Source: an uncultured Saprospiraceae bacterium (GTDB taxonomy: Bacteria > Bacteroidota > Bacteroidia > Chitinophagales > Saprospiraceae). Taken from it: a stretch of DNA of 48,319 nucleotides. Within the stretch, counting starts at the first letter, position 1. Each line of letters opens with the position of its first letter. The position numbers and the translations under genes were made by a program. The stretch covers positions 1-48,319 of the forward strand of contig CALLFA010000045.1 of NCBI GenBank assembly GCA_937997635.1, in the 5' to 3' direction. Under the pieces are notes generated by a model. That model was not told where the DNA came from. It did no database searches and was given only the letters and a program-made list of their open reading frames with translations. This document shows, piece by piece, positions 31,794 to 41,004 of this stretch.

Positions 31794-32501
31794 TTGAGGA
31801 ATTCTCAAGTGTCAATCTTATTGGGTCACCAACAAAATGCAACTGCGTTTCGGTCATATATGGAATCAGTTGACTTGAAATCTATTGTGCAAGATTATTA
31901 CAATCTGCCAGATTCTTTTGAGTTGCTTTTGGTTGATGATAAACATTTGCAAAACTCGGATCATCAGTTCGAGTTATTTCTTCGGTCAAAATGTTGGGTT
32001 TATGTAAAGGATTTATCAAACCCAACTCCATCCAAACTTGCCAAATATGCCATACATCAAACGTCTTGGAAAGACTTGTTGTCTTCTGTAGAAAATGAGC
32101 TTTCCATCGTATTTGATAAATGTAGCTTGATACAGAATTTATTCCTGAGCAACTCAAGTGATGGATCAGTATTGATCAATAAAGCAAATAATGTTAAAAA
32201 AAAATTTAGCCACGACCAGATACTCTATTTCACCACAGAAGACCAGCTAACAATTATGTATTATGAGTCGCATAAAGGTAAAGTAGAGAAGGAGGTTATT
32301 CAGGATTCGCTTAGGGTGTTGGAAGAGCAGTTTAGTAACTATAATTTTTTTAGAACACACAGAAAATATTTAATTAATGCGACTAAAGTTGTCAATACAT
32401 TTAACTCAGATCCTCAATATGTCGTTCTTAGACATCAATTGCCAGTCAAACTCTCTATTAATAAACGCACCAACTTTATAGAATATCTAGAGGCTATTTA
32501 A
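31794..32501 (+). CDS. LytTR-type DNA-binding response regulator, atypical N-terminus (235 aa)
   Basis: Residues about 120-235 are a LytTR DNA-binding domain: the ILYFTTEDQLTIMYY strand, the FFRTHRKYLIN signature and the closing LPVKLSINKRTNFIEYL segment. The first ~105 residues have the spacing of a receiver domain (FELLLVDD could be the strand carrying the phospho-acceptor Asp). However, the acidic pair expected after strand 1 is replaced by GH (SILLGHQQ), so phosphorylation is uncertain. The frame opens at TTG 31794 after a stop at 31770-31772. GTG 31809 is an alternative; the first ATG is 31860, which would cut the N-terminal domain. It is cytoplasmic, the only regulator in the window and the only non-exported protein. 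No histidine kinase is adjacent. It may control the surrounding surface genes. Confidence 0.85.
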   Translation: MRNSQVSILLGHQQNATAFRSYMESVDLKSIVQDYYNLPDSFELLLVDDKHLQNSDHQFELFLRSKCWVYVKDLSNPTPSKLAKYAIHQTSWKDLLSSVENELSIVFDKCSLIQNLFLSNSSDGSVLINKANNVKKKFSHDQILYFTTEDQLTIMYYESHKGKVEKEVIQDSLRVLEEQFSNYNFFRTHRKYLINATKVVNTFNSDPQYVVLRHQLPVKLSINKRTNFIEYLEAI

Positions 32502-32906
32502 CCTACATTGCGCACTGAGGTGATCGATAGCTCACTATTACTGGTTTTGTGCGTGTGAAATTCCAGTTTGTGTAGCAAATATTGCATTTTTTAAATCTGA
32601 TTAGAACAAATGAATTAGTATTAGAATCATTGCTCTTTTATTGACAAAAGGAACTCTATCAACTTTATTTGAAGTTATTAATTAGTCCCATAGGGACTAA
32701 ATATGGGTAGTGAATACAAACATATAAATTATTGTGCCGTAGGTACAAAACGTGATTTTACAATTTAGTCGTGTAGGGCAAATACATTCCTTCAATTATA
32801 CGACACACATATTGTCACTAGGGGACAAATATTAACTAAGTAGATTATGAGCAGTAATAAGATTAAGTTGGATTTAATAAAACATCTAGCTTCGTTATTG
32901 TTTTAA
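32502..32906. other. Convergent intergenic spacer between LytTR and CRTAC1-type genes
   Basis: About 405 bases between two convergent genes. No reading frame with coding character is visible. The right part holds the REP-like palindromes listed separately. The left part (32502-32680) shows no clear hairpin-plus-T-run terminator and nothing else I can name. Confidence 0.6.
32682..32830. repeat. REP-like cluster of short GTCCC/GGGAC palindromes
   Basis: Four related imperfect palindromes lie within 150 bp: TTAGTCCC-ATA-GGGACTAA (32682-32700, perfect 8-bp arms), TTGTGCC-GTA-GGTACAA (32732-32748), a degenerate TTTAGTCGTGTAGGGCAAAT (32764-32783), and TTGTC-ACTAGGG-GACAA (32812-32828). The pattern of TTxGTCCC arms around a TA-containing core followed by AAAT resembles dispersed repeats common in Bacteroidota intergenic DNA. 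No transposase of the REP-associated type is present here. Confidence 0.6.
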
Positions 32907-34553
32907 TTAATTTCCACAACCATCAATATCAATTAAGAAGGTTGACATTGGCAGCACTTGAAAAGACGAATCTAATTGAGCGTAGTCGCTGACATGAAAT
33001 TCAATTGAGTCAACAACTGTCCCAGCCGAATGAATGATTTGATTATGATAAGAGTTGTGTAAAATTGGTGTGCTAGAAAGTTCTAGAGTGTCATTTTGTA
33101 TACAGTTTTCATACAAATGATAATGTCGATTCACATTAAGATTATAGTATTGATCAGTAATACCAGATGGCCAAAGAACATACAGTGAGTCGATTGTCTC
33201 CGTTTGGCCTAATCCTATATGAACAGTTTTAGATTCTTGAGATAAATATGCTTGACCAGCATGTGTGAACCTCGAGTATACATTAGCGTCGCAATATGCT
33301 TTTACCCAAACACCAACGGCATCTTTATTTGATACGGTACCAGTAAGATTTAATTTTACATAATTACCGGCTTGTACACTCGTATTTTTATAGAATAATA
33401 AAGGATCATCTTTGCCAGCTACCGTTATTATATCTAACAGTCCATCATTGTTAAAATCAGCAAAAGAATTTGCATAAGAACTAGTCGTATCTCCTGGCAA
33501 AGTCATCTCGTTATATGTGATACCATTTTCATTTACATAAAGCTTGTTTGGATCTTCTCGAATGTCTGAACACACATATAAATCTTGAAATCCGTCATTA
33601 TTAATATCCATAAAATTTCCACCCCAACAAACAGAATTAAATGAGGTTTTGGTGATAGTGGTTATGTCAGTAAATGTTTCATCTCCATTATTTTGAAGAA
33701 ACACATTTCCCGAAGGAGTATTGGTTACGTAGATGTCAAGATACTGATCGTTATCAAAATCTCCTATGCCGGCATTCATCGCACAGATGACAATGTCAGT
33801 GTTACTCGTTCTACTTATATCGTTAAATGATTGCCCATCATTTCTGAATAATTTGTTTTGCCAAATTTTGTCAATTGACGTGTAGAGATCAACGTCCAGA
33901 TCATTATCCACATCAAAAAAGGCAGTTGCTAAATTTGGGCCGACTTCTCCGGCCACACCATAAGTCATTGTTTGTCTATTAAATGTATTGTCTCCATTGT
34001 TAATGTATAGGTCATTCGTGCAATCAGAAGAACAATAGGTACCAACATAGAGGTCAAGAAAGCCATCATTGTTGACATCTGCGAAACTAGCAGTCGATGT
34101 TTCATTTGGGCCTCTTTCCAAACCAGCGGCTATTGCAATGTCTGTAAATTGATTGTCGCCGTTATTTACGTATAATCTGTCTTGTCCACTATATGAGCCC
34201 AAAAAAAAGTCATAATCATTATCATTGTCAATGTCTGCCCAAAGAACGACTTTTTGAAAGCTGACATCAGCGATTCCTAAATCAATCCGTGCAAAATGTT
34301 GACCAGCAAGATTTTTATAGAAAAGTATTTCTTGACCAACATCTGTCCCAACAGTGAGATCATCAAAGCCATCCTCATCAAAATCAACAAAACTGACACC
34401 AGACCCAAAATTGGTAAAGCCCAGTGTTTCATTAAGCCCCAGCGTATCAGCTATTTCTTCAAAAGAAATGGATTGCGCTAAAGACAAGTGACAGCTGAAG
34501 ACCAAACTTGCAAAAATCAACAGTGCCTTATTAAAAAGATAAATAGTTTTCAT
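32907..34553 (-). CDS. CRTAC1-type FG-GAP/VCBS repeat protein with UnbV domain (548 aa)
   Basis: The ATG at 34553 gives a signal peptide (MKTIYLFNKALLIFASLVFS... ending LSLAQ); a TTG six codons upstream is the only earlier start. Residues about 40-390 are FG-GAP/VCBS beta-propeller blades, each with a calcium-binding D-x-D-x-DG-x-x-D loop (DFDEDGFDDL, DIDNDNDYDF, DVNNDGFLDLYV, DFDNDQYLDIYV, DINNDGFQDLYV, DFNNDGLLDI). Residues about 393-482 are an ASPIC/UnbV domain (KDAVGVWVKAY, then LGQTETIDSLYVLWPSG). Residues about 490-548 resemble the 3-coathanger stack domain also found on the two large proteins to the right (IDGCGN versus IDGCGG at the end). It is expected to be exported, probably by T9SS, as an adhesion or matrix protein. 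It is divergent from the fungalysin gene across a 233-bp AT-rich promoter gap. Confidence 0.9.
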   Translation of the reverse strand: MKTIYLFNKALLIFASLVFSCHLSLAQSISFEEIADTLGLNETLGFTNFGSGVSFVDFDEDGFDDLTVGTDVGQEILFYKNLAGQHFARIDLGIADVSFQKVVLWADIDNDNDYDFFLGSYSGQDRLYVNNGDNQFTDIAIAAGLERGPNETSTASFADVNNDGFLDLYVGTYCSSDCTNDLYINNGDNTFNRQTMTYGVAGEVGPNLATAFFDVDNDLDVDLYTSIDKIWQNKLFRNDGQSFNDISRTSNTDIVICAMNAGIGDFDNDQYLDIYVTNTPSGNVFLQNNGDETFTDITTITKTSFNSVCWGGNFMDINNDGFQDLYVCSDIREDPNKLYVNENGITYNEMTLPGDTTSSYANSFADFNNDGLLDIITVAGKDDPLLFYKNTSVQAGNYVKLNLTGTVSNKDAVGVWVKAYCDANVYSRFTHAGQAYLSQESKTVHIGLGQTETIDSLYVLWPSGITDQYYNLNVNRHYHLYENCIQNDTLELSSTPILHNSYHNQIIHSAGTVVDSIEFHVSDYAQLDSSFQVLPMSTFLIDIDGCGN

Positions 34554-34786
34554 TATTCTATTATTTCGCAATAATCCCCTTGAAATATACTTAATTAAAT
34601 GAAATTTGTCTTAGTTATCTGTAGTTAGAACGACAATATTATTTGACAATTATTGTAGTAATATTTGGCACACTTAAGGACATTTACTATTTTTCAAGAT
34701 CATTAAAGGTTCCCCCAAATATTTTTTCAAGCAGAACTCCTTCCACGGGTGAATTAATGGATTTTATTTATTAATCAAATATAATT

Positions 34787-37700
34787 ATGAGAAAACCCAT
34801 TTCAATTTTAAGTGTTTTCATCTTTATTTTTTGTTCTGCTTCTACATTATTTAGTCAAGATATGGTTCAACAGGCCAAAGACTATATATTATCAGATAAA
34901 GCTGAATTTACGATGTCATTGACAGAAGACAATTTGTTGATGGTAAACAAACACACAAGCCAAAATAGTGGCTTAACTCACATCTACTTTAATCAAACTT
35001 TTAATAGAATAAAAATTTACAATGCTATCACTAATGTGTCTTTAGATGCAGAAGGAAACGTTTTTCATGTTGGTAATAGGTTTGTTCAACATTCAACAAA
35101 ATCTAATTCTTCTGGAACAATAAATGCAGTTGCAGCAGTAAATAAAGTGGCTGAGCATTTTTCACAAGAAACCAGAAATGCGACCACGATAAAGTTGCCT
35201 TCTTCTGATGTAACTCAATTGAGTGTTTTAGAAAATGCCAATATTGCTGCAAGCGACATCACAGCAGAACTTTTCTATGTCCACCAAGATGGTGAATTGA
35301 CATTGACCTGGAGCATTGCCTACGAAAAAGAAGACGACAATTTTTGGTGGGACACAAGAGTCGATGCAATAACTGGTGAGATTGTAGAAAAAACATCTTG
35401 GACAGTTGAATGTAATTTGGGTCATGGTGAAAATGTTTGTGATCATTCAGAACATTCACATTCCCTCAAAGGGCAAACACATCATTCGATAAATAATGCG
35501 ACATTAGCTGCAGATGATTATAGAGTCATCGCTATCCCCAATGAATCGCCTTCTCATGCTGGCGGCGTGACTTCAATTGTGAATGCTCCATGGACAAATA
35601 ATATTGATCCCGCAGCAAATCCTTTCACTGCGTTTCCAGGACAGTCATGGCATCACGATGGCAACACCACACACTTTACAACTCGAGGAAATAATGTGTG
35701 GGCTGTAGAAGATAGAAATGCAGATAACAATCAAGCTGCAGGTTTTTCTCCAGCTTCACAAATCACAGGAGCCCAACAATATGATTTCACTCCAAATTTT
35801 TCTAATCAACCGATTACTTATCAAGATGCTGCAATTACGAATTTATTTTATTGGAATAATCTCGTACACGACATCATGTATCCATATGGATTCAATGAAG
35901 AATGCGGCAATTTTCAAGAAACAAATGCTACTGGACAAGGTATAGGAAGTGATGCTGTTCAAGCCGATGCACAAGATGGATCTGGAACAAACAATGCTAC
36001 TTTTGGTACACCTCCAGACGGTCAAAATCCTACAATGACGATGTTTGAATGGACAGTAGTAACAACATTGTTTGATGTTACATCTCCTTTTACTGCATCA
36101 CTGAATGCAGTCGCAGCTGGTTTCGGTCCAAATGCTACATTTTCAGGTACTGTAGTCGAAGTCGTTGACAATGGAGGTGCTTCAAATGAAGCATGTGATG
36201 TGAATGTTCCTTTCGTTAATGCAGGTGCTCTTTTTGGAAATATCGCTTTGTTGGATCGAGGGTCTTGCAATTTTACTGAAAAAGTGCAAAATGCAGAAGA
36301 TGCAGGAGCAATAGCTGCTATTGTCTGCAATAATGTAAATACAAATCCATTTGCTATGGGAGCAAGTAACCCGCCGCCTCCTATTTTACCTACGATTCCG
36401 TCTGTTATGATTTCACAAGCAGATTGTGCAACATTAAGAGCTAGCTTACCTGCTACAATAAACGTTACAACGTTTATGAATGTTAATAGAGATTCTGACT
36501 ATGATAACGGTGTCATCGTCCATGAATATGGCCATGGTATATCTACAAGATTAACAGGTGGCGCTGCTAATTCGGGCTGCTTAGGTGGTGATGATCAGAT
36601 GGGTGAAGGATGGAGTGATTACTTTGGACTTATTCTGACGATAAAACCTGGGGATACGGGACCACAAAGTAGAGGAATTGGGACTTATTTATTGGATGAA
36701 CCTATTACAGGTGATGGTATCAGACCTTTCCCTTACTCAACAAGTTTCGCTGTTAATCCAATGACTTATACAAGTAGTGGTGGCGCTTCTGGTACTGGAG
36801 GTACAATCAATGAATCTATACCGCACGGCGTCGGTACAGTGTGGGCAACAATGCTTTGGGATATGACTTGGGATTTGATTGGTATTTATGGCATAGGTAC
36901 AGACATTTATGACAATAATATAGCCAATGCTGGAACACCTGGAGCTCCAGGCACATTTGGAGGACAAAACCTTGCATTACAATTAGTAATAGAAGCACTA
37001 AAACTTCAACCATGTTCACCTGGCTTTGTGGATGGTAGAGATGCTATATTAGCAGCAGATCAAGCTCTATATAATGGCATACATCAATGTCTCATTTGGG
37101 AAGCATTCGCAAGAAGAGGATTGGGGCTAAGTGCTGTCCAAGGAAGCTCAGCTATTAGAACTGATAACGTAGAAGCATTTGATGTACCAGCTATAGAAAT
37201 GTTTAAAACAGCCAGTACTAATTTGACCACAGATGGCAACACAATTAGCTATGATTTTACCGTACAATCTTGTGGAGCTGAAACGAACTTTAATGTTTCC
37301 GATACATTCGACCCAGCTTTGACAAATCTAACATTTGTGACTTGTACAGATCCTAGTGCAGCTGTAACTTTCAGTGGGCAGACGATGACAATTGCGCACC
37401 CTGGAGGCGCAGGTGGGACTACTTTCACGTGTACCGTATCTACAGTTGTGAATGCAAGTGGTACACCAAGCACTTTATTTACGGATGACACAGAATCAGG
37501 AAATGCTGGGTGGACGATAAATAACATACTTGGGGGTGCCGCGGGTCAGTGGGTGATTGCTAATTCCGCATCAAATTCGCCTTCAAATTCTTGGTTTGTT
37601 TCTGATACAAATGGGCCAGATAAAACAACAGCCTTAGAATCGCCACTGTTCAATCTTACAGCTACGACTTCTTTAGACTTTTTCCATCAATTTGATACAG

Positions 37701-40700
37701 AAGCCGGATGGGATGGTGGATTCCTTGAAATATCTTTAGATGGTGGAGCTAGTTGGACAAAAATTACAAATGCTGCATTTTGTGATAACGGTTATAATGG
37801 AGCTTTAGGCGCAAGCAGTAATCCTGGAATAGTGGGTGACGCTTGGACTGGCAATAGCGGAGGATTTATTCATTCTATTGCGCGACTTGGAAGTTTTGGT
37901 ACAAGTCCTAATGCGAGAGTCAGATTTGTTTATGGTCAAGATGACAACACAAATAATATTGGTTGGTGGGTTGATGATATCACTATCGCCAATGATAAAT
38001 TTATTGAGATACCCAATATGGCATGTGTCACTAGTGACCAAACAACAACTCCTGTCTGTGATGATGCAAATATTTGTGTCGAAGTTGCTCCTTCAACATG
38101 TCCCGGCACTTTGAGTGCAGCTATTTCGGCAAGTACGAATGTGAGTTGTGCAGGTGGCGCAGATGGATCAGCAACTGTCACTGTAAATGGAGGAGCTGCT
38201 CCTTATACATTTGCTTGGTCTCCAACTGGTGGAACGACCTCAACAGCTTCGGGCTTAATTGCAGGTACTTACACAGTGAGTGTGTCTGATGCAAATAATT
38301 GTACGGTGACCGCGACAGTTGTGATTTCAGAGCCTGCGACTGCTGTATCTGTTACTGCTTCAGAAACAACCGCAGTATCTTGTTTTGGTGATGCTACAGG
38401 AGTTGCAACTGCAACAGCCTCAGGAGGCACCGCAGGTTATACTTACCAATGGTCCTCAGGTGGAAACACTGCTGTTGAATCTAACTTGGCAGTTGGTAGT
38501 TATACTTTAACTGCCACAGATGCTAGTGGATGTACAGCTGTTGCGTCTGTAACAATTACGGGACCTGCTTCAACATTGACTGTGAGTGCAGCGGAAACAA
38601 CTGCAGTTTCTTGTTTTGGTGATGCTATTGGAGTTGCTACTGCTTCTGCCTCAGGTGGAACCGCAGGCTATACTTATGCATGGTCTTCAGGTGGGAATAC
38701 TGCCGTTGAATCTAATTTAACTGCGGGTAGCCACACAGTAACAATAACAGATGCAAATGGATGTGTAGAAACCGCGTCAGTGATAATAACGGAGCCTGCT
38801 ACGGCTTTATCAATAACAACGAGTACTAGCGCGGCAAGTTGTGGTGGCAACACTGATGGTTCAGCTACAGTGTCCGCATCAGGTGGGACACCAGGTTATA
38901 CATACTTATGGTCTACCGGTGGAACGCTGGCTACTGAAAATAATCTTGCGGCAGGAACAGTCACAGTTACTGTCACAGACGCAAATGGATGTTCAGAAAT
39001 AGGAAGTGCTACAGTGACTGAGGGGACTTTAGCTTTCGTCGCGGGCTCTCCATCAGCCACTGATGCGAGTTGTAGTAATGCTAGTGATGGAACTGCCTCT
39101 GCCACTGCGACTAATGGTACAGCACCTTATACCTACGCGTGGTCAAACGGGACTACTGGCTCAACAATTACTGGCTTAGCACCAGGTGGTTATACAGTAA
39201 CTGCTACTGATGCTACTGGCTGTACCTTGAGCGGTACAGTTACGGTAGGAGCCGGAGCAGGTATTTCTGTTACTGCATCCGGAATTGATGAAACTTGTGC
39301 AGGATCAAGTGATGGTTCTGCCACAGCAACTGCTTCTGGCGGATCTGGAACGTATACATACAGTTGGTCTTCTGGTGGGACAACTGCTACTGAAACAGGA
39401 CTAATTGCAGGAACATATACTGTCCAAGCTATAGATGCAAATACTGGATGTATGGAAAGCATATCAGTGACCATTGGTTCAGGTACTGGGATTTCTGTTT
39501 CAGTTACTGGGACAAACGAAACATGTACAGGAGATTCTGATGGAACTGCCACACTTTCTGTGACCGGAGGATCAGGCAACTATGGCATTACTTGGTCAAG
39601 CGGTGGTACTGCAGCGACAGAGACTGGATTAGCTCCAGGTACATACACAGTGACAGTCGTAGATCAAACCACAGGTTGTACTGATACAGAGACTGTATCT
39701 ATAGCAGCTGGTATCAGTTTTACAATTAATAGCTCATCTACTCCTGCAGACTGTGGTAGCACAAATGGTACTGCAACAGCTTCTGCTTCAGGACCGGGCA
39801 CGTATACATATGCGTGGTCCAATGGAAGTGTAGGCTCGACAATAACAGGTTTAGCTGGAGGGACATATACTGTGTCAGTGACTCAATCACCTTCTGGTTG
39901 TGTCATAACAGCAAGCACAACTGTAGGTGTGAATGGTGGTATTTCATTTACTCCAGGCTTCCCAATTGGTAGAGATGAATCATGTTTTGGTGCCAATGAT
40001 GGTGCTGTAGGCGCCACTGCAACAGGTGGTATTTCTCCATATACATTTAACTGGGAGGATGCTGCTGGTAATGCATTAACAACTATTTCAGGATTAGCGC
40101 CGGGAACATATTTTGTAACAGCAACTGATGCTAGTGGATGTACTGTCTCAGGATCTGCAACCGTAAACTCTGGTGTGATGCTTAATTGGGTGACAGGACC
40201 TGGAGCCATCAATACAACATGTGCGGGCATCAATGACGGTGAAGTATTTGCAACTGCTGGTGGTGGCACAGCTCCATATACGTATGACTGGGTGGACAGT
40301 AATGGTAATCCCATTAATACCAGCGGAGGTATTGGGAACGGTAGTAATACAGGATTGGATAATTTGCCACCAGGTATGTACTGTGTGACAGCTACCGATG
40401 CGAATGGTTGTACTATTTCAGGTTGTGTGACAGTTATGGACGGTACCGGTTTAAGCTGGACTTTATCGCCAACAGCGACTGGTGAAACTTGTTTTGGGAA
40501 TGCCAATGGCACAGTGAGTGCCATTCCAATGGGTGGTACAGCTCCAATTACAACAGTGTGGACCAATTCAGCTGGTAATCAAGTAGGCACTACGGGCTTA
40601 GCTCCTGGTGTATATAACGTTGTATCTACTGATGCTAATGGATGTACAGTAAGTGGATCCGCTACAGTAGCAGCAGGTGTAAATGAATACACGATGGCCA

Positions 40701-40933
40701 ATGGGAATATGTTAATCGGTACACAAGCAGTTACTCAAGACTACGAAGTTGATGGTGCAATCGAATCAAATCAATTGGTCACAGGAGGTAGTGGTGTAAA
40801 TGTAGATTATGATTCAGGTACAATGATTACGATGAAGCCTGGTTTTGAAGTAACACTTACCACAGTATTCCATGCATTTATTGATGGATGTGGTGGTTCG
40901 ATGCTCATAGATACATCATCTGAAAATAGATAA
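34787..40933 (+). CDS. Secreted M36 fungalysin metallopeptidase with PA domain and SprB repeats (2048 aa)
   Basis: The signal peptide is residues 1-23 (ending STLFSQ). Then come an FTP/PepSY propeptide (~50-205; HIYFNQTFNRIKIYNA, VDAITGEIVEKT) and the M36 catalytic domain. A protease-associated (PA) domain is inserted at about 458-560. Zinc ligands are intact: H579-E580-Y-G-H583 within VIVHEYGHGISTRLTGG, and E607 in MGEGWSDYFGL. The FTP propeptide predicts a zymogen activated after export. Residues ~820-900 are a DUF11-like segment and ~905-1085 a MAM/jelly-roll-like domain. Eleven SprB-type repeats (~1105-1965) and a 3-coathanger domain (1966-2048) follow. It probably degrades extracellular protein; the tail likely serves secretion or surface attachment. 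The tail is colinear with that of the next gene. A strong terminator follows. Confidence 0.93.
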   Translation: MRKPISILSVFIFIFCSASTLFSQDMVQQAKDYILSDKAEFTMSLTEDNLLMVNKHTSQNSGLTHIYFNQTFNRIKIYNAITNVSLDAEGNVFHVGNRFVQHSTKSNSSGTINAVAAVNKVAEHFSQETRNATTIKLPSSDVTQLSVLENANIAASDITAELFYVHQDGELTLTWSIAYEKEDDNFWWDTRVDAITGEIVEKTSWTVECNLGHGENVCDHSEHSHSLKGQTHHSINNATLAADDYRVIAIPNESPSHAGGVTSIVNAPWTNNIDPAANPFTAFPGQSWHHDGNTTHFTTRGNNVWAVEDRNADNNQAAGFSPASQITGAQQYDFTPNFSNQPITYQDAAITNLFYWNNLVHDIMYPYGFNEECGNFQETNATGQGIGSDAVQADAQDGSGTNNATFGTPPDGQNPTMTMFEWTVVTTLFDVTSPFTASLNAVAAGFGPNATFSGTVVEVVDNGGASNEACDVNVPFVNAGALFGNIALLDRGSCNFTEKVQNAEDAGAIAAIVCNNVNTNPFAMGASNPPPPILPTIPSVMISQADCATLRASLPATINVTTFMNVNRDSDYDNGVIVHEYGHGISTRLTGGAANSGCLGGDDQMGEGWSDYFGLILTIKPGDTGPQSRGIGTYLLDEPITGDGIRPFPYSTSFAVNPMTYTSSGGASGTGGTINESIPHGVGTVWATMLWDMTWDLIGIYGIGTDIYDNNIANAGTPGAPGTFGGQNLALQLVIEALKLQPCSPGFVDGRDAILAADQALYNGIHQCLIWEAFARRGLGLSAVQGSSAIRTDNVEAFDVPAIEMFKTASTNLTTDGNTISYDFTVQSCGAETNFNVSDTFDPALTNLTFVTCTDPSAAVTFSGQTMTIAHPGGAGGTTFTCTVSTVVNASGTPSTLFTDDTESGNAGWTINNILGGAAGQWVIANSASNSPSNSWFVSDTNGPDKTTALESPLFNLTATTSLDFFHQFDTEAGWDGGFLEISLDGGASWTKITNAAFCDNGYNGALGASSNPGIVGDAWTGNSGGFIHSIARLGSFGTSPNARVRFVYGQDDNTNNIGWWVDDITIANDKFIEIPNMACVTSDQTTTPVCDDANICVEVAPSTCPGTLSAAISASTNVSCAGGADGSATVTVNGGAAPYTFAWSPTGGTTSTASGLIAGTYTVSVSDANNCTVTATVVISEPATAVSVTASETTAVSCFGDATGVATATASGGTAGYTYQWSSGGNTAVESNLAVGSYTLTATDASGCTAVASVTITGPASTLTVSAAETTAVSCFGDAIGVATASASGGTAGYTYAWSSGGNTAVESNLTAGSHTVTITDANGCVETASVIITEPATALSITTSTSAASCGGNTDGSATVSASGGTPGYTYLWSTGGTLATENNLAAGTVTVTVTDANGCSEIGSATVTEGTLAFVAGSPSATDASCSNASDGTASATATNGTAPYTYAWSNGTTGSTITGLAPGGYTVTATDATGCTLSGTVTVGAGAGISVTASGIDETCAGSSDGSATATASGGSGTYTYSWSSGGTTATETGLIAGTYTVQAIDANTGCMESISVTIGSGTGISVSVTGTNETCTGDSDGTATLSVTGGSGNYGITWSSGGTAATETGLAPGTYTVTVVDQTTGCTDTETVSIAAGISFTINSSSTPADCGSTNGTATASASGPGTYTYAWSNGSVGSTITGLAGGTYTVSVTQSPSGCVITASTTVGVNGGISFTPGFPIGRDESCFGANDGAVGATATGGISPYTFNWEDAAGNALTTISGLAPGTYFVTATDASGCTVSGSATVNSGVMLNWVTGPGAINTTCAGINDGEVFATAGGGTAPYTYDWVDSNGNPINTSGGIGNGSNTGLDNLPPGMYCVTATDANGCTISGCVTVMDGTGLSWTLSPTATGETCFGNANGTVSAIPMGGTAPITTVWTNSAGNQVGTTGLAPGVYNVVSTDANGCTVSGSATVAAGVNEYTMANGNMLIGTQAVTQDYEVDGAIESNQLVTGGSGVNVDYDSGTMITMKPGFEVTLTTVFHAFIDGCGGSMLIDTSSENR
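38101..40681 (+). repeat. Eleven SprB-type repeats, fungalysin tail
   Basis: Eleven ~75-90-residue units, each with a C-x-G-x-x-(D/N)G-x-(A/V)-x-A start, a P-Y-T-(Y/F)-x-W strand, a GL-x-(A/P)G-x-Y-x-V turn and a D-A-x-G-C close. Units 2 and 3 resemble each other most (both have TTAVSCFGDA). Units 4-11 each match the unit of the same rank in the neighbouring gene at 43630-46197. These repeats are typical of gliding-motility adhesin SprB and other T9SS cargo. Confidence 0.88.
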
Positions 40934-40949
40934 TTAATTATAATACAAT

Positions 40950-40986
40950 AGAGTCTGTCTTTGATAAAGGCAGACTCTTTTTTTCA
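40950..40986 (+). terminator. Rho-independent terminator after the fungalysin gene
   Basis: AGAGTCTG (40950-40957) pairs with CAGACTCT (40971-40978). The arm is extended inward by CTTT against AAGG around GATA, and a run of T follows. It lies 17 bases after the stop codon and only 20 bases before the next ATG, so the downstream gene probably needs read-through or its own promoter in or upstream of this short gap. Confidence 0.85.
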
Positions 40987-41004
40987 TCAAATCTACTTAC
41001 TACT

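Noticed and set aside
34620-34680. Promoter TTGACA / TATTTG upstream of the fungalysin gene
   Set aside because: The boxes only loosely fit the Bacteroidota -33/-7 consensus and the spacing is uncertain. Similar words are expected by chance in this AT-rich gap.
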